A stretch of DNA of 64,000 nucleotides, from positions 1 to 64,000 of the IMG/VR virus record IMGVR_UViG_3300031788_000005. One strand, given 5' to 3'. This document shows, piece by piece, positions 7,809 to 15,506 of this stretch. A program made the translations under genes and the position numbers. Each line of letters opens with the position of its first letter. The stretch's first letter is position 1. The notes beneath the pieces were generated by a model that saw only the letters and a list, made by a program, of their open reading frames with translations, had not been told where the DNA came from and did no database searches. The DNA is from a virus.

Positions 7809-7964
7809 TCAAAGGGATTCTCCCGCTGCGTCTTCGGCAATAGCTTCAATTTCCCTTTCCAATTCAGTAATGCGCGTAAGTAGTTCGTTCAAAGCCCGTT
7901 CTTTTGCCTTGATACCAAGACCATCATGAGTTAGCAGGACTAATTTGATGTATTCAATGTCCAT
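7809..7964 (-). CDS. small coiled-coil protein (51 aa)
   Basis: Strongly helical; the C-terminal half is a Glu/Leu heptad-like stretch (RITELEREIEAIAED). Third gene of the 8383-7809 operon, starting 3 nt after the previous stop. Function unknown. Confidence 0.6.
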   Translation of the reverse strand: MDIEYIKLVLLTHDGLGIKAKERALNELLTRITELEREIEAIAEDAAGESL

Positions 7965-7967
7965 AAG

Positions 7968-8165
7968 TCAACCTAAAAGATTTGGTTTTCCACGACTCCA
8001 ATAAAAATTAGGCAAATATTTAAAATTAAACCACGCATTTAAATAACAGCCAAACAGAAAGAAAGTAAGTCTGGTATTGTAAAATGGATAGTTCTTGGGA
8101 TTCTCTTTGTGAATACCGATATAGGATACGCCTTCATGTTCAGCCCAAAAATAGGTTAGTTTCAT
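7968..8165 (-). CDS. aromatic-rich hypothetical protein (65 aa)
   Basis: Very rich in Tyr, Phe and Trp; one part could be membrane-associated. Joined to the upstream gene by a TAATG overlap. Confidence 0.6.
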   Translation of the reverse strand: MKLTYFWAEHEGVSYIGIHKENPKNYPFYNTRLTFFLFGCYLNAWFNFKYLPNFYWSRGKPNLLG

Positions 8166-8383
8166 TACTTAATGCGAGTTTGGATTACTTGAAACTGGTG
8201 AATTTCGACGGAGTTTTTCCAATCAGGCCCAAAATAATCTTCCATTGCTTTGATTAAGTCTCGTTCGCTGTCAAAGTCGAAGACATAATCCTTGCCATCC
8301 CAAAATGGCTGATAGCGTGGAACAGAAAGACTTTTACACCATGCGCGATGCATAACGTATCCAGTTGATTGGTTGATTTCCAT
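8165..8383 (-). CDS. hypothetical protein (72 aa)
   Basis: First gene of a three-gene operon. Promoter TTGACA, 17 bp, TAAAGT, 8 nt to ATG. Contains a D-F-D-S-E-R-D helix-start segment. Unknown. Confidence 0.7.
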   Translation of the reverse strand: MEINQSTGYVMHRAWCKSLSVPRYQPFWDGKDYVFDFDSERDLIKAMEDYFGPDWKNSVEIHQFQVIQTRIK

Positions 8384-8450
8384 ATATTAGTACTTTATCA
8401 GAAGGATTAAGTTTTGTCAAGTTTTTCTTTTTTTTCTTTCATCATTTAAA

Positions 8451-8563
8451 GTTGGTTTTTGTCAATGTGTCAAAGCACCAGTATTTAGCCCCTACTGGAC
8501 GCGGCCCCAAGTATATTATGCGTCACGCTTCCATCTACTCACTAAATACGACCCATAACCAAC
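8451..8563 (-). ncRNA. structured RNA B with own promoter
   Basis: A promoter (TTGACT 8598-8593, 17 bp, TAGAGT 8575-8570) predicts a start at about 8563. There the RNA begins GTTGGTT, which pairs perfectly with AACCAAC at 8457-8451. Inside is a CCAGTA/TACTGG hairpin. No reading frame of note, so I call a noncoding RNA of about 113 nt. Class unknown. Confidence 0.55.
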
Positions 8564-8614
8564 AAAAGTACTCTAATAGAAAATTAACCAAAAGTCAAAT
8601 AAAAAATTTAAAAT

Positions 8615-8802
8615 GTCAGTGATGTTCAGGTCGCTCGCTTAGGTTTCTCATGTCAGTTACAAATGCGCTTCGCGCTCACCTAATGCCTACCCCTAACACG
8701 CCCTCAATGCATCACCAACAAAAATTAACATTGAAACGTTCACCGACTCGGCCAACCCTACGCTGTAAAGACGCTCGATTCGTCGCTTTTAACCGTTTCA
8801 AT
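8615..8802 (-). ncRNA. structured RNA A with own promoter, two domains
   Basis: A promoter (TTGACA 8837-8832, 17 bp, TAATGT 8814-8809) predicts a start at about 8802, where ATTGAAACG opens a 9-bp helix closed at 8738-8730. A second domain is closed by CATCAC/GTGATG (8715-8710 with 8624-8619) and holds a GCGC-GAA-GCGC hairpin and TTAGGT/ACCTAA. No gene lies in 8603-8831. Function unknown. Confidence 0.55.
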
Positions 8803-8833
8803 AAAACAACATTATCAGAATCATCGCAGCTTG

Positions 8834-9109
8834 TCAACTATTTTTTAAAAAAGATTTTTGAATTTCCAACAAACAATTAAATGGTTTAACTGGTTTATTC
8901 ATATCAAAACGTCTAATAAAACGCCTAGCAGAACGAGGAAGTTCAAATACTCTTCCAGAATTCATAAAATTTACTTTCCCAACAAGGGTAACTACGGTCT
9001 CAGGAATAACTACATCTTTAATTGCCAAGGCAATAGGACACCTAGCAAAATCACCACGTTTACCTAATTTAATGTGTTTTTTCTGGACTTTAATGATTAC
9101 TTTATTCAT
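8834..9109 (-). CDS. basic hypothetical protein (91 aa)
   Basis: Lys/Arg-rich with a central ALAIKDVVIPETVVTLVGKV beta segment. Second gene behind the SleB-like hydrolase, 1 bp after its stop. May be nucleic-acid or cell-wall associated; not recognised. Confidence 0.65.
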   Translation of the reverse strand: MNKVIIKVQKKHIKLGKRGDFARCPIALAIKDVVIPETVVTLVGKVNFMNSGRVFELPRSARRFIRRFDMNKPVKPFNCLLEIQKSFLKNS

Positions 9110-9110
9110 A

Positions 9111-9482
9111 TTATTTATAAAATTTCGTGTGTCCTATCACCAAAAACGGCTTAAGATGTAATACTTTGGTAAAATACCAATTGTCTATATCTCCCCCGAA
9201 GTAACGACATCCGTGAGTTATGTTGGATGTTCTAGATTCATTCCACGCCCTATTAACCCGCTCGTAAATCCTACTACTTTCATACCTATGAGCGTTGGCA
9301 CCATACACACCTTGTAAACTTCCACGCTTCCTAATTACTTCACAAATAGCTACTTGAGCAAGATATGGTTCGCCGGAACTTTCTTCAACTACTGCATGAA
9401 TGATGGTAGCAGTATCCGGCAATTTTGCCTCACATTTACTAAATAAACTACACACTAGTACTATCAATACTATAACTCTCAT
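9111..9482 (-). CDS. exported SleB-like cell-wall hydrolase (123 aa)
   Basis: An N-terminal signal peptide (hydrophobic residues 2-13, likely cleavage after CEA) precedes EESSGEPYLAQVAICEVIRK. This matches the core of the hydrolase_2/SleB family, where A-E-A-R-G-E-P-Y surrounds the catalytic Glu. The C-terminal IGHTKFYK matches the family's I-G-N-H-x-F-Y. Such enzymes cut peptidoglycan, so a lysis or entry role in the periplasm is inferred. It is shorter than typical members. Promoter TTGACT, 17 bp, TACAAT, 9 nt to ATG. Confidence 0.7.
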   Translation of the reverse strand: MRVIVLIVLVCSLFSKCEAKLPDTATIIHAVVEESSGEPYLAQVAICEVIRKRGSLQGVYGANAHRYESSRIYERVNRAWNESRTSNITHGCRYFGGDIDNWYFTKVLHLKPFLVIGHTKFYK

Positions 9483-9516
9483 ATTTATAGTATTGTATTC
9501 TCTTTTTAGGAGAAAG

Positions 9517-9939
9517 TCAATGCTTAAATGCTTTTTCCCTAATTGTATTAATGGCGTTAGTTAGTTCATCAAAATTCAGCAACGGTATTTTCTGACAACC
9601 CACTGTGATAAAATCATTACCTTGCTTGTAGTTAGCTGAATATTCTTCATTTAAAGGAATATTAACTTCGAGTAAAATTGGCCCAGAATGAAGATTACTT
9701 ACGAATTCATAAAAAGAAACAGAATTTCGGTTATTATTATCTTTGGTAAAACAATTCCATTCATCTTCATAATAAAAGCCAACTTTTGGATATCTTATGT
9801 TTGGATTATCAATTGAAACTCCTCCGACTATTTTTTCTCCAGCCGCAATCAAGATATTAAGTACTGCCGATTTTTCTTGTTGCGTGGTGCATTCGATGAA
9901 GTAATTTTCACGGATTTTATTTAGGTATTTTTTATTCAT
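9517..9939 (-). CDS. VGCQ-family paralogue 2 (140 aa)
   Basis: Starts MNKKYLNKIRENYFIECTT and ends with E-Y-S-A-N-Y-x4-DFITVGCQKIP plus a helix. Same architecture as the next two genes. Promoter TTGATA, 17 bp, TAATCT, 6 nt to ATG. Function unknown. Confidence 0.75.
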   Translation of the reverse strand: MNKKYLNKIRENYFIECTTQQEKSAVLNILIAAGEKIVGGVSIDNPNIRYPKVGFYYEDEWNCFTKDNNNRNSVSFYEFVSNLHSGPILLEVNIPLNEEYSANYKQGNDFITVGCQKIPLLNFDELTNAINTIREKAFKH

Positions 9940-9970
9940 ATTTTTAGATTATTAGATTGCGCGTTAAATA

Positions 9971-10381
9971 TCAAGACTTAATTGAATCAATCTCATTCAA
10001 GAATTTTCGGACAATAGCAAGAGGGATGGTTTGACATCCTACTGTAATATGTTCGTTGCCTTCAATATATTTCGCGGAATATTCGCTGTTAAGTTCAATT
10101 TCAACAACTTTTTTGACCTTTGGGACATGCACATCAATCATAAAGTCCCTAAATGAAATAACTTTGTCATTTAGCTTATCACGAAAAGCAGACCATTGAA
10201 AAATACCATCGTACTTAACGTAAGGATATTCTATAGTATCGTTATTTACATCTAGTAGTAAAACTGAACAGTTTTCTCCCGCTTCCTTAAGGATGGTTGC
10301 AATCGCACATTTTTCCCAATTGTCGGTAGTTTGGATAGCCCTATTTTCTTTCTTAATTTGTTGGATGTAGTCTTTATTCAT
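9971..10381 (-). CDS. VGCQ-family paralogue 3 (136 aa)
   Basis: Starts MNKDYIQQIKKENRAIQTT and ends E-Y-S-A-K-Y-x4-EHITVGCQTIP plus helix. Its own promoter (TTGAAA, 17 bp, TACTAT, 6 nt to ATG) shows that the tandem copies are separately transcribed. Confidence 0.75.
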   Translation of the reverse strand: MNKDYIQQIKKENRAIQTTDNWEKCAIATILKEAGENCSVLLLDVNNDTIEYPYVKYDGIFQWSAFRDKLNDKVISFRDFMIDVHVPKVKKVVEIELNSEYSAKYIEGNEHITVGCQTIPLAIVRKFLNEIDSIKS

Positions 10382-10412
10382 AAGTTGATAGTATATTAAT
10401 TCTCGTTAGATT

Positions 10413-10820
10413 TCAAGTGTTAATTTTATTAATTTCCATTATAAGATTTAAAAGAGTAAAAACGGGTATCTTTTGGCATCCCACAGTGATTTCAGAGTCG
10501 CCCTTATTGTAAATGGCGGTGTAGTCCTTGTTGAGTTTATATTCCAACATCTTTTTATTGGGGTTAAATAAGTTAGTAATAAATTCCGTAAAATTAATCA
10601 CAGGATTGCCCTTCTTACTAAAACCCCACTCCATCATTCCCGCAAAAACTTCGCCATTAAAATAAACGATTGGATATTCAATGTCTCCCTTTTGAGTTTC
10701 CGTCCCAACCTTTTCATTTAAACTTATTAGAATTCCAACAAGAGTCAATTTTTCTTCGTGAGTGGCGCACTTGATGCCAGTTTTAGATGATTTAATTGAT
10801 TCGAGATATGCTTTATTCAT
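10413..10820 (-). CDS. VGCQ-family paralogue 4 (135 aa)
   Basis: Starts MNKAYLESIKSSKTGIKCAT and ends D-Y-T-A-I-Y-x4-SEITVGCQKIP plus helix. Own promoter TTGACA, 17 bp, TAATCT, 6 nt to ATG. The three tandem copies have diverged most in the central beta region. Confidence 0.75.
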   Translation of the reverse strand: MNKAYLESIKSSKTGIKCATHEEKLTLVGILISLNEKVGTETQKGDIEYPIVYFNGEVFAGMMEWGFSKKGNPVINFTEFITNLFNPNKKMLEYKLNKDYTAIYNKGDSEITVGCQKIPVFTLLNLIMEINKINT

Positions 10821-10851
10821 AAATGTAGATTATAGTATTTTGCTACGATTG

Positions 10852-11067
10852 TCAAGACAAATGAGTAATTTCCAAAGGATATTCGTTTTCAAATACTTCC
10901 CCCGCCATTCGTGGCCATCCCTGAAAGATAAAAACTGCATCTTGTCCGTAACTAGAACCCATGACGGTTTTGATATCTGGCGCGGTAAGGCGTTTAATCT
11001 TGGTAATAGAGTGCCAATGACTTCCACGTTGGAAATGGTCGTTATAGATGACAGTGAATTTATTCAT
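10852..11067 (-). CDS. hypothetical protein (71 aa)
   Basis: Beta-rich, compact. Promoter TTGACA, 17 bp, TAGATT, 6 nt to ATG; monocistronic. Not recognised. Confidence 0.7.
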   Translation of the reverse strand: MNKFTVIYNDHFQRGSHWHSITKIKRLTAPDIKTVMGSSYGQDAVFIFQGWPRMAGEVFENEYPLEITHLS

Positions 11068-11109
11068 GCGATTAATCTATCAGAATATTTGTTACTTGTC
11101 AATAGAAAA

Positions 11110-11343
11110 TTAAAAATTGTATTCAAGCATCCTATTTAAAATGCCCACATCTTCAATCCTAGCTTCTAGTCTTAAAGAGACGCTATTTCCCCAGACTGAC
11201 CAGATACCATTTGTTTGCGAACATAAACCCGCAGATAATACCTTTTTGCCGTTGGCTATTTTGTTGTGTTCTATAAATGGCGAAAACACAATAGGAACTT
11301 CCAAATCCTTTTCAAGGACGACAATGTATTTAGCTTTTTTCAT
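11110..11343 (-). CDS. hypothetical protein (77 aa)
   Basis: Begins with a hydrophobic strand after a KKAK start and is beta-rich. Coupled by ATGA to the HD-domain gene upstream, so it may work with it; function unknown. Confidence 0.65.
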   Translation of the reverse strand: MKKAKYIVVLEKDLEVPIVFSPFIEHNKIANGKKVLSAGLCSQTNGIWSVWGNSVSLRLEARIEDVGILNRMLEYNF

Positions 11344-11897
11344 ATCCCTATATTATCCTGTTTGCCAAGAATGTCAAGACTTTCTTTTAACTGATTTTCC
11401 ACCCGCGCATACAATTCGTCGTTCGCGCCCTTTAAACCCTTCATAACCACAGTCTTTTCGCGCAGATAGACGCGAGCGAAGTTGGGGTCATGTTCGACGA
11501 TAGATTTCGTATTGGAAAAAAGGTCTGCCATTTTGATTAGCTTACTCTCGTTTGAAATCGTAGCAATCCTAGCCGCTTCCTGCGCCTTACGCCATGCGCG
11601 GTTTTGATTAGGAAAAATTTCTGATGTATAAAAGTCAGTTAGTTCTTCAACAAACTCGGTAACACGGCCACCAAATCTTTCGTAAATGTCTAATACTAAG
11701 ACCTTTGTATCTTCAAGCAGGTCATGATGAATCGCCGCTATAATTACGTCTTCATCGTCCGTATATTCAGAAACGATTTCTGCGACTTCGAGAGGGTGAA
11801 AAATATAAGATTCGCCAGTATACTTTCTTACTTGTCCAGCGTGAGCTAGTCTAGCGAAATCTTTGGCTTCAATCAGTCTGTTGCTCCAATTAATCAT
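11340..11897 (-). CDS. HD-domain small alarmone hydrolase-like protein (185 aa)
   Basis: The N-terminal half has the order of a RelA/SpoT-type hydrolase domain. H-A-G-Q-V-R-K-Y-T-G is followed by FHPLEVAEIV, then the metal-binding AAIHHDLLEDT (HD motif, residues about 53-63), then RFGxxV. Length fits a single-domain alarmone hydrolase of the Mesh1 type, which removes the 3'-diphosphate of (p)ppGpp. Mesh1-like enzymes can also act on other nucleotides, so the substrate is inferred. Promoter TTGACA, 17 bp, TAAATT, 6 nt to ATG. Confidence 0.75.
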   Translation of the reverse strand: MINWSNRLIEAKDFARLAHAGQVRKYTGESYIFHPLEVAEIVSEYTDDEDVIIAAIHHDLLEDTKVLVLDIYERFGGRVTEFVEELTDFYTSEIFPNQNRAWRKAQEAARIATISNESKLIKMADLFSNTKSIVEHDPNFARVYLREKTVVMKGLKGANDELYARVENQLKESLDILGKQDNIGI

Positions 11898-11938
11898 GTT
11901 TTTAATTTATCAGAATAGTCGTCTTTTGTCAAGGGGGA

Positions 11939-12016
11939 TTAACACAAATGTTTCCAAACCTGTCTCTCAACAAATTCCCGTTGTTCGTTAAGCCAGTCTA
12001 ATTCTTCTTGAGACAA
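11939..12016 (-). CDS. small helical peptide with unclear start (25 aa or more)
   Basis: Convincing coding character (LSQEELDWLNEQREFVERQ) but no ATG. The frame is open up to a TAG at 12043-12041; a TTG at 12016 is the only usual alternative start. The bases around this gene form an 8-bp inverted repeat (GGGGATTA near 12049, TAATCCCC near 11938). Confidence 0.45.
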   Translation of the reverse strand: MSQEELDWLNEQREFVERQVWKHLC

Positions 12017-12057
12017 CTGCCTGAGATTCTTGCCGTTGAGCTAATCCCCGATAAAAT

Positions 12058-12363
12058 TTAACAAATTGGCTCACTCAACCACCTAAACAATTCCTTCTCA
12101 GTTTCAAAAACAAACGCCTTTCGTGTATCGGAATCTTCACCAATCCACCTCATAACTTCTTTCATTGAGAGTCTATGCATCCAGCTATTACAATGACTTA
12201 CGCCACTAGACGCCACCATCACATTATAAATGTCAAGACCGTATTCCATGCACTGTACCCACCCCTTATCATTGTAAATAATGACACCGACAATACTATC
12301 GTATTTGACTTGTTTAGGTTCGATGAACCCTTGGGGGGATTTGTTAAATATTACTTGTTTCAT
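12058..12363 (-). CDS. hypothetical protein (101 aa), FVFE-EL-WL family
   Basis: Ends in F-V-F-E-T-E-K-E-L-F-R-W-L-S-E, like the protein at 5392-5679, and is similarly beta-rich before that. Promoter TTGACA, 17 bp, TAATCT, 8 nt to ATG. Unknown function. Confidence 0.7.
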   Translation of the reverse strand: MKQVIFNKSPQGFIEPKQVKYDSIVGVIIYNDKGWVQCMEYGLDIYNVMVASSGVSHCNSWMHRLSMKEVMRWIGEDSDTRKAFVFETEKELFRWLSEPIC

Positions 12364-12396
12364 ATATAAAAAGATTAACAGAATTATCGGTTATTG

Positions 12397-12825
12397 TCAA
12401 GAGTTCTCAGAAAAAATCTTTTCGTCCGGTCGAACACCTTCAATGCTTCCGAAAGAGTATTCGAAAATACTATTATTTACACTACGAAAACTCTCTTTTT
12501 CAATAGCCTCATAGTCGGCGTTCGCAAGTGCAATAGCTTCGTTCTTGAAACCATCTTTCTTACCTTTAAACTTGGCGGGGACAGTATCCCACAACTCCAT
12601 AATACGGAGAGTAAATAGATACTTCTTCAACTGTTTTAGGGTAGACCAACATACAACAATATTATCCCCAACATAGGGAGGATTTTCCCCACTTAATAGT
12701 GATGTAGCACCCCAATTACCCATACTAACCCATTGATTATAAGCATCTTCCGGCGTATTCCCCTCAAGAAAAACTTTTATGCTGGAACCGAAGTTTTGGA
12801 AACTAATTTTACAATTTTTATTCAT
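12397..12825 (-). CDS. hypothetical protein (142 aa)
   Basis: Starts with a short beta segment, has a central helix-rich region and an acidic end. Promoter TTGACT, 17 bp, TAAAGT, 6 nt to ATG. Single gene. Not recognised. Confidence 0.7.
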   Translation of the reverse strand: MNKNCKISFQNFGSSIKVFLEGNTPEDAYNQWVSMGNWGATSLLSGENPPYVGDNIVVCWSTLKQLKKYLFTLRIMELWDTVPAKFKGKKDGFKNEAIALANADYEAIEKESFRSVNNSIFEYSFGSIEGVRPDEKIFSENS

Positions 12826-12885
12826 GTGATTACTTTATCAGATACGGAGTTAGAAGTCAACTAAATTTTACTACAATGTTAGATT

Positions 12886-13182
12886 TCAAACACTAATCTG
12901 ATGGAAGTTAATACAAATTTTTCGTGGCTCAATAGCTATAATATTATTATCAAGCAACATGTCACACAATCTCGTATCAGGAATTTCATAAGATAAATCA
13001 AATACTAGCGCCTTACAATATTCTCCATGACCACTTTTGGAAATCAAAATTCCAAATAAATAGCCACCATTAGTTGAACCATTTTCGGAACAGAACTGAA
13101 ACCATTTTCCCTCACCGAGATGCGCCAATTTTTGTTCATAATTATTCGTTGTTGTCGTTACATAGGCACGGAATCCCTTCAA
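12886..13182 (-). CDS. hypothetical protein (98 aa)
   Basis: Overlaps the end of the upstream gene by 41 bp in another frame. Contains WFQFCSENGSTNGGYLFG, a beta core, then Cys and acidic residues. It may share an ancestor with the 28339-28761 type proteins, but similarity is weak. Unknown. Confidence 0.6.
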   Translation of the reverse strand: MKGFRAYVTTTTNNYEQKLAHLGEGKWFQFCSENGSTNGGYLFGILISKSGHGEYCKALVFDLSYEIPDTRLCDMLLDNNIIAIEPRKICINFHQISV

Positions 13183-13393
13183 AGAGATGTTTTTGATGCA
13201 TCATTGAGACATTAGCCTTACTTGGCTTAGGAAATGGAGACCGTTTTGAAACATGGATATACTTAGTTTTAACGATACGACGAGCCTGAAAACTTCCCTT
13301 GGAAGAATTGTGGTATCCCTTACTCGGTACCTCCACACTAACCGAACCTTCCTTACTGAGAATTTTCCGCAACCGTGTTTGATTTTTGTTCAT
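13142..13393 (-). CDS. basic Ser/Lys-rich protein (83 aa)
   Basis: Very basic, low-complexity protein. The start at 13393 follows a 38-nt leader that contains a run of 12 A residues, downstream of TTGACA, 17 bp, TAGAGT. The longer leader sets it apart from its leaderless neighbours. Function unknown. Confidence 0.6.
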   Translation of the reverse strand: MNKNQTRLRKILSKEGSVSVEVPSKGYHNSSKGSFQARRIVKTKYIHVSKRSPFPKPSKANVSMMHQKHLFEGIPCLCNDNNE

Positions 13394-13477
13394 TTTGTTT
13401 TTTTTTTTTGTTTTATTGTTAACCGATATACAGACTCTACCAGAACAGGAACAGATTGTCAATACTTATTTTGAGAA

Positions 13478-13571
13478 CTGGCGTAACCCACAGGAATTCA
13501 CTTACTTGTGAGGCGTATTAATGAGCCACGAAGGAACATAAACCATGGGCCGGAATCCCTTTTTACGCCAG
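13478..13571 (-). ncRNA. structured RNA C in an intergenic gap
   Basis: A 9-bp terminal helix (CTGGCGTAA at 13571-13563 with TTACGCCAG at 13486-13478) encloses further hairpins, including CCATG/CGTGG and TCAC/GTGA. It lies after the stop of 13577-13996 with no promoter of its own, so it would be part of that transcript's 3' end. Role unknown (3'-end protection, processed RNA). Confidence 0.5.
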
Positions 13572-13576
13572 TCAAA

Positions 13577-13996
13577 TTAGACCGTCAAAATCTTTCCCCC
13601 GACAATTTTAGACTTCAAGAATTTCTTGAAAGTGTGAGCGTCGTCATTATCGAAACCACAAATATATTCTGATTTTTCTTCTGTTACGTCTAAGTTTCTC
13701 CAAGTTGGGCGAGAACCGTCCGACTTGTCATAAACAAATTCTACCGTCTTGATAATAGCGACGGGGAAAACATCCTTGTCACGTACTTGGATAAGAGACA
13801 AATAACCATCATTCCCAATAAAATTATTAATTTCTTGTAGGCTTGTTTTCTTTTTAAGATTAGTATTGACTAGTTCGATAATATCATGCGGACAACTCTC
13901 GCCAACCCACGCGGTAAAGATTTCGAATTCCCGCACAGAAAGGTCGAGTACTACTGAGTGGGGCTGGCCGTTTGTTTTGTTTACTTTAATTTTCAT
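13577..13996 (-). CDS. hypothetical protein (139 aa)
   Basis: Two-part protein. The C-terminal half has WRNLDV, KSEYICGFD and a helix ending FKKFLKSKI. Promoter TTGACT, 17 bp, TAATAT, 6 nt to ATG. Followed by structured RNA C. Not recognised. Confidence 0.7.
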   Translation of the reverse strand: MKIKVNKTNGQPHSVVLDLSVREFEIFTAWVGESCPHDIIELVNTNLKKKTSLQEINNFIGNDGYLSLIQVRDKDVFPVAIIKTVEFVYDKSDGSRPTWRNLDVTEEKSEYICGFDNDDAHTFKKFLKSKIVGGKILTV

Positions 13997-14070
13997 ATGT
14001 TTATATTAGTTGATTTTGCGTTGAAAGTCAAGATTTTTATTCAATTTTACTCAAATTTGTAATTTTCATA

Positions 14071-14262
14071 TTAATGATTGCCAAAAAGTCCCGCTTCAAA
14101 ATAGATATAAAAAAGGAAAGCGAATATAAAAATCGTACATACCACACCCGCAAAACCCTGTGCTTGTGGTTCGACCTTGTCTCTGCCGTAAATATCTCTG
14201 TGTAAAGTAAGGAAGAAATTAATTACAAGTAAGGATGCAATAAAAATTTGATAGTCGTTCAT
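14071..14262 (-). CDS. two-helix membrane protein (63 aa)
   Basis: Two hydrophobic helices (about residues 5-20 and 40-57) joined by a basic polar loop. Second gene behind another membrane protein, 16 bp apart. Unknown role, perhaps envelope modification. Confidence 0.6.
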   Translation of the reverse strand: MNDYQIFIASLLVINFFLTLHRDIYGRDKVEPQAQGFAGVVCTIFIFAFLFYIYFEAGLFGNH

Positions 14263-14278
14263 GTTTTTATTTATTATT

Positions 14279-14497
14279 TCAGTTGAAAAACCAACTAAAT
14301 GTGTGTTTAATAATCGTTAATGTAACTTCATGACAGACTAACCATTTAGCCCACGCAAGTGGACAAAAAAGGAAATCTACAATTGCCCATCCTATTGAAC
14401 CATGGATGGTATAACCAATCATAGCGGTCAACACACAGAAAATGGTATAAAGAAGACCATTACCACCTACCCTAACTGATACTTTGTTTTTGCTCAT
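14279..14497 (-). CDS. two-helix membrane protein (72 aa)
   Basis: A basic N-terminus, then two hydrophobic segments separated by HGSIGWAIVDFLFCPLAW. Short phage membrane proteins of this kind are common and uncharacterised. Promoter TTGACT, 17 bp, TAAGAT, but with a 27-nt leader. Confidence 0.6.
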   Translation of the reverse strand: MSKNKVSVRVGGNGLLYTIFCVLTAMIGYTIHGSIGWAIVDFLFCPLAWAKWLVCHEVTLTIIKHTFSWFFN

Positions 14498-14549
14498 ATG
14501 TTTTGTTGTTTTAATCGTGTCTTTATCTTAAATTATTATTCGACTAAAG

Positions 14550-14900
14550 TCAAGGAATTTCTTGAATTATCGCATATAAATGTTCCGGCGCGGGATTGAA
14601 GTATTTGTAAAGTGCAGGACAAAGCCAGCCCACTATAGCCAACTGCTTGCATTCGTACCAATTACCGCCGCCTTCATCATTAATCCATTCCAAATGTAGG
14701 TCATAGGATGGCAACAATGTGGGAGAAACCAACAAAGCAATACCTTTGTCTGTATTTTTGATTTTCTTTTTTTCCACCACGGAATTAATCATTTCTGGAA
14801 TACCACACACAAATGGTTCTGCAACCAAACCAACATTTGGGTCGTCAAAAACCCAAGTACCGTGCTTAAGATATGGTTTTAGAGCAATAATGGAATTCAT
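14550..14900 (-). CDS. DUF6717-like protein (116 aa)
   Basis: Opens with KPYLKHGTWVFDDPNVGL and EPFVCGIPEMI, which I associate with the uncharacterised DUF6717 family of phages and bacteria. The name is from memory of the motif and needs a profile search. No clear promoter adjoins the start, so it is probably read through from 15452. Confidence 0.65.
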   Translation of the reverse strand: MNSIIALKPYLKHGTWVFDDPNVGLVAEPFVCGIPEMINSVVEKKKIKNTDKGIALLVSPTLLPSYDLHLEWINDEGGGNWYECKQLAIVGWLCPALYKYFNPAPEHLYAIIQEIP

Positions 14901-14950
14901 GAAAAAAGAGACAATTTTGTAAATAGGGTCATTGTGAACCTGTAATGAGT

Positions 14951-15196
14951 TTAATTAAGAACACTACTACCGTAACCTTCCTCATGGCGAGGATACTTAA
15001 AGGTATCAAAATTATTAAGGAAATAATCGGGATTTTCGTACCGAGATTGGGTGTTTTGATTCACTGTATCAGTAAACCACTTAAAAAGTTGGGATTCGTG
15101 TTCGACATCATTAGAGATGATGTCACGCTCGCTATTTGAGAGCAAATCCCAAAATTTCTCAAACATTCTCTTTTGAATTGTCTGATAGTGTGTCAT
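14951..15196 (-). CDS. helical acidic protein (81 aa)
   Basis: Charged helical protein. Starts 1 nt after the stop of 15198-15452 (TAATATG junction). Function unknown. Confidence 0.65.
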   Translation of the reverse strand: MTHYQTIQKRMFEKFWDLLSNSERDIISNDVEHESQLFKWFTDTVNQNTQSRYENPDYFLNNFDTFKYPRHEEGYGSSVLN

Positions 15197-15197
15197 A

Positions 15198-15452
15198 TTA
15201 CAATTCGGTTACAACAACCTTGTTCGCCGCCGCCGCCGTTTCCTCTGGCACCGTTGCGATGACAGGAACTTCGGTTAGGTTACTAACGCGGTCAGTAACT
15301 AGGTTTGTCGCGCCCAATGACTCAAGTTGCTTGCGTGAAAACAAGAACTTAAATGTTGGGTTGTTGTTGATTTTGGCTGCGTCTGCCAGCGTCAATGCTG
15401 AGTAAGAGAAGCTGCCTTTTGTCCTGCCTTGATGATGTGTTTTATTTTTCAT
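15198..15452 (-). CDS. hypothetical protein (84 aa)
   Basis: A basic start is followed by KGSFSYSALTLADAAK and FSRKQLESLG, a pattern seen in small uncharacterised phage or regulatory proteins; then an Ala-rich, Val-rich tail. Promoter TTGACT, 17 bp, TAAATT, 8 nt to ATG. First gene of an operon. Confidence 0.65.
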   Translation of the reverse strand: MKNKTHHQGRTKGSFSYSALTLADAAKINNNPTFKFLFSRKQLESLGATNLVTDRVSNLTEVPVIATVPEETAAAANKVVVTEL

Positions 15453-15506
15453 ATAATACTAATTTATCAGAGTCTTCTATTTAAGTCAAGTTATTTTTAT
15501 TTATTT

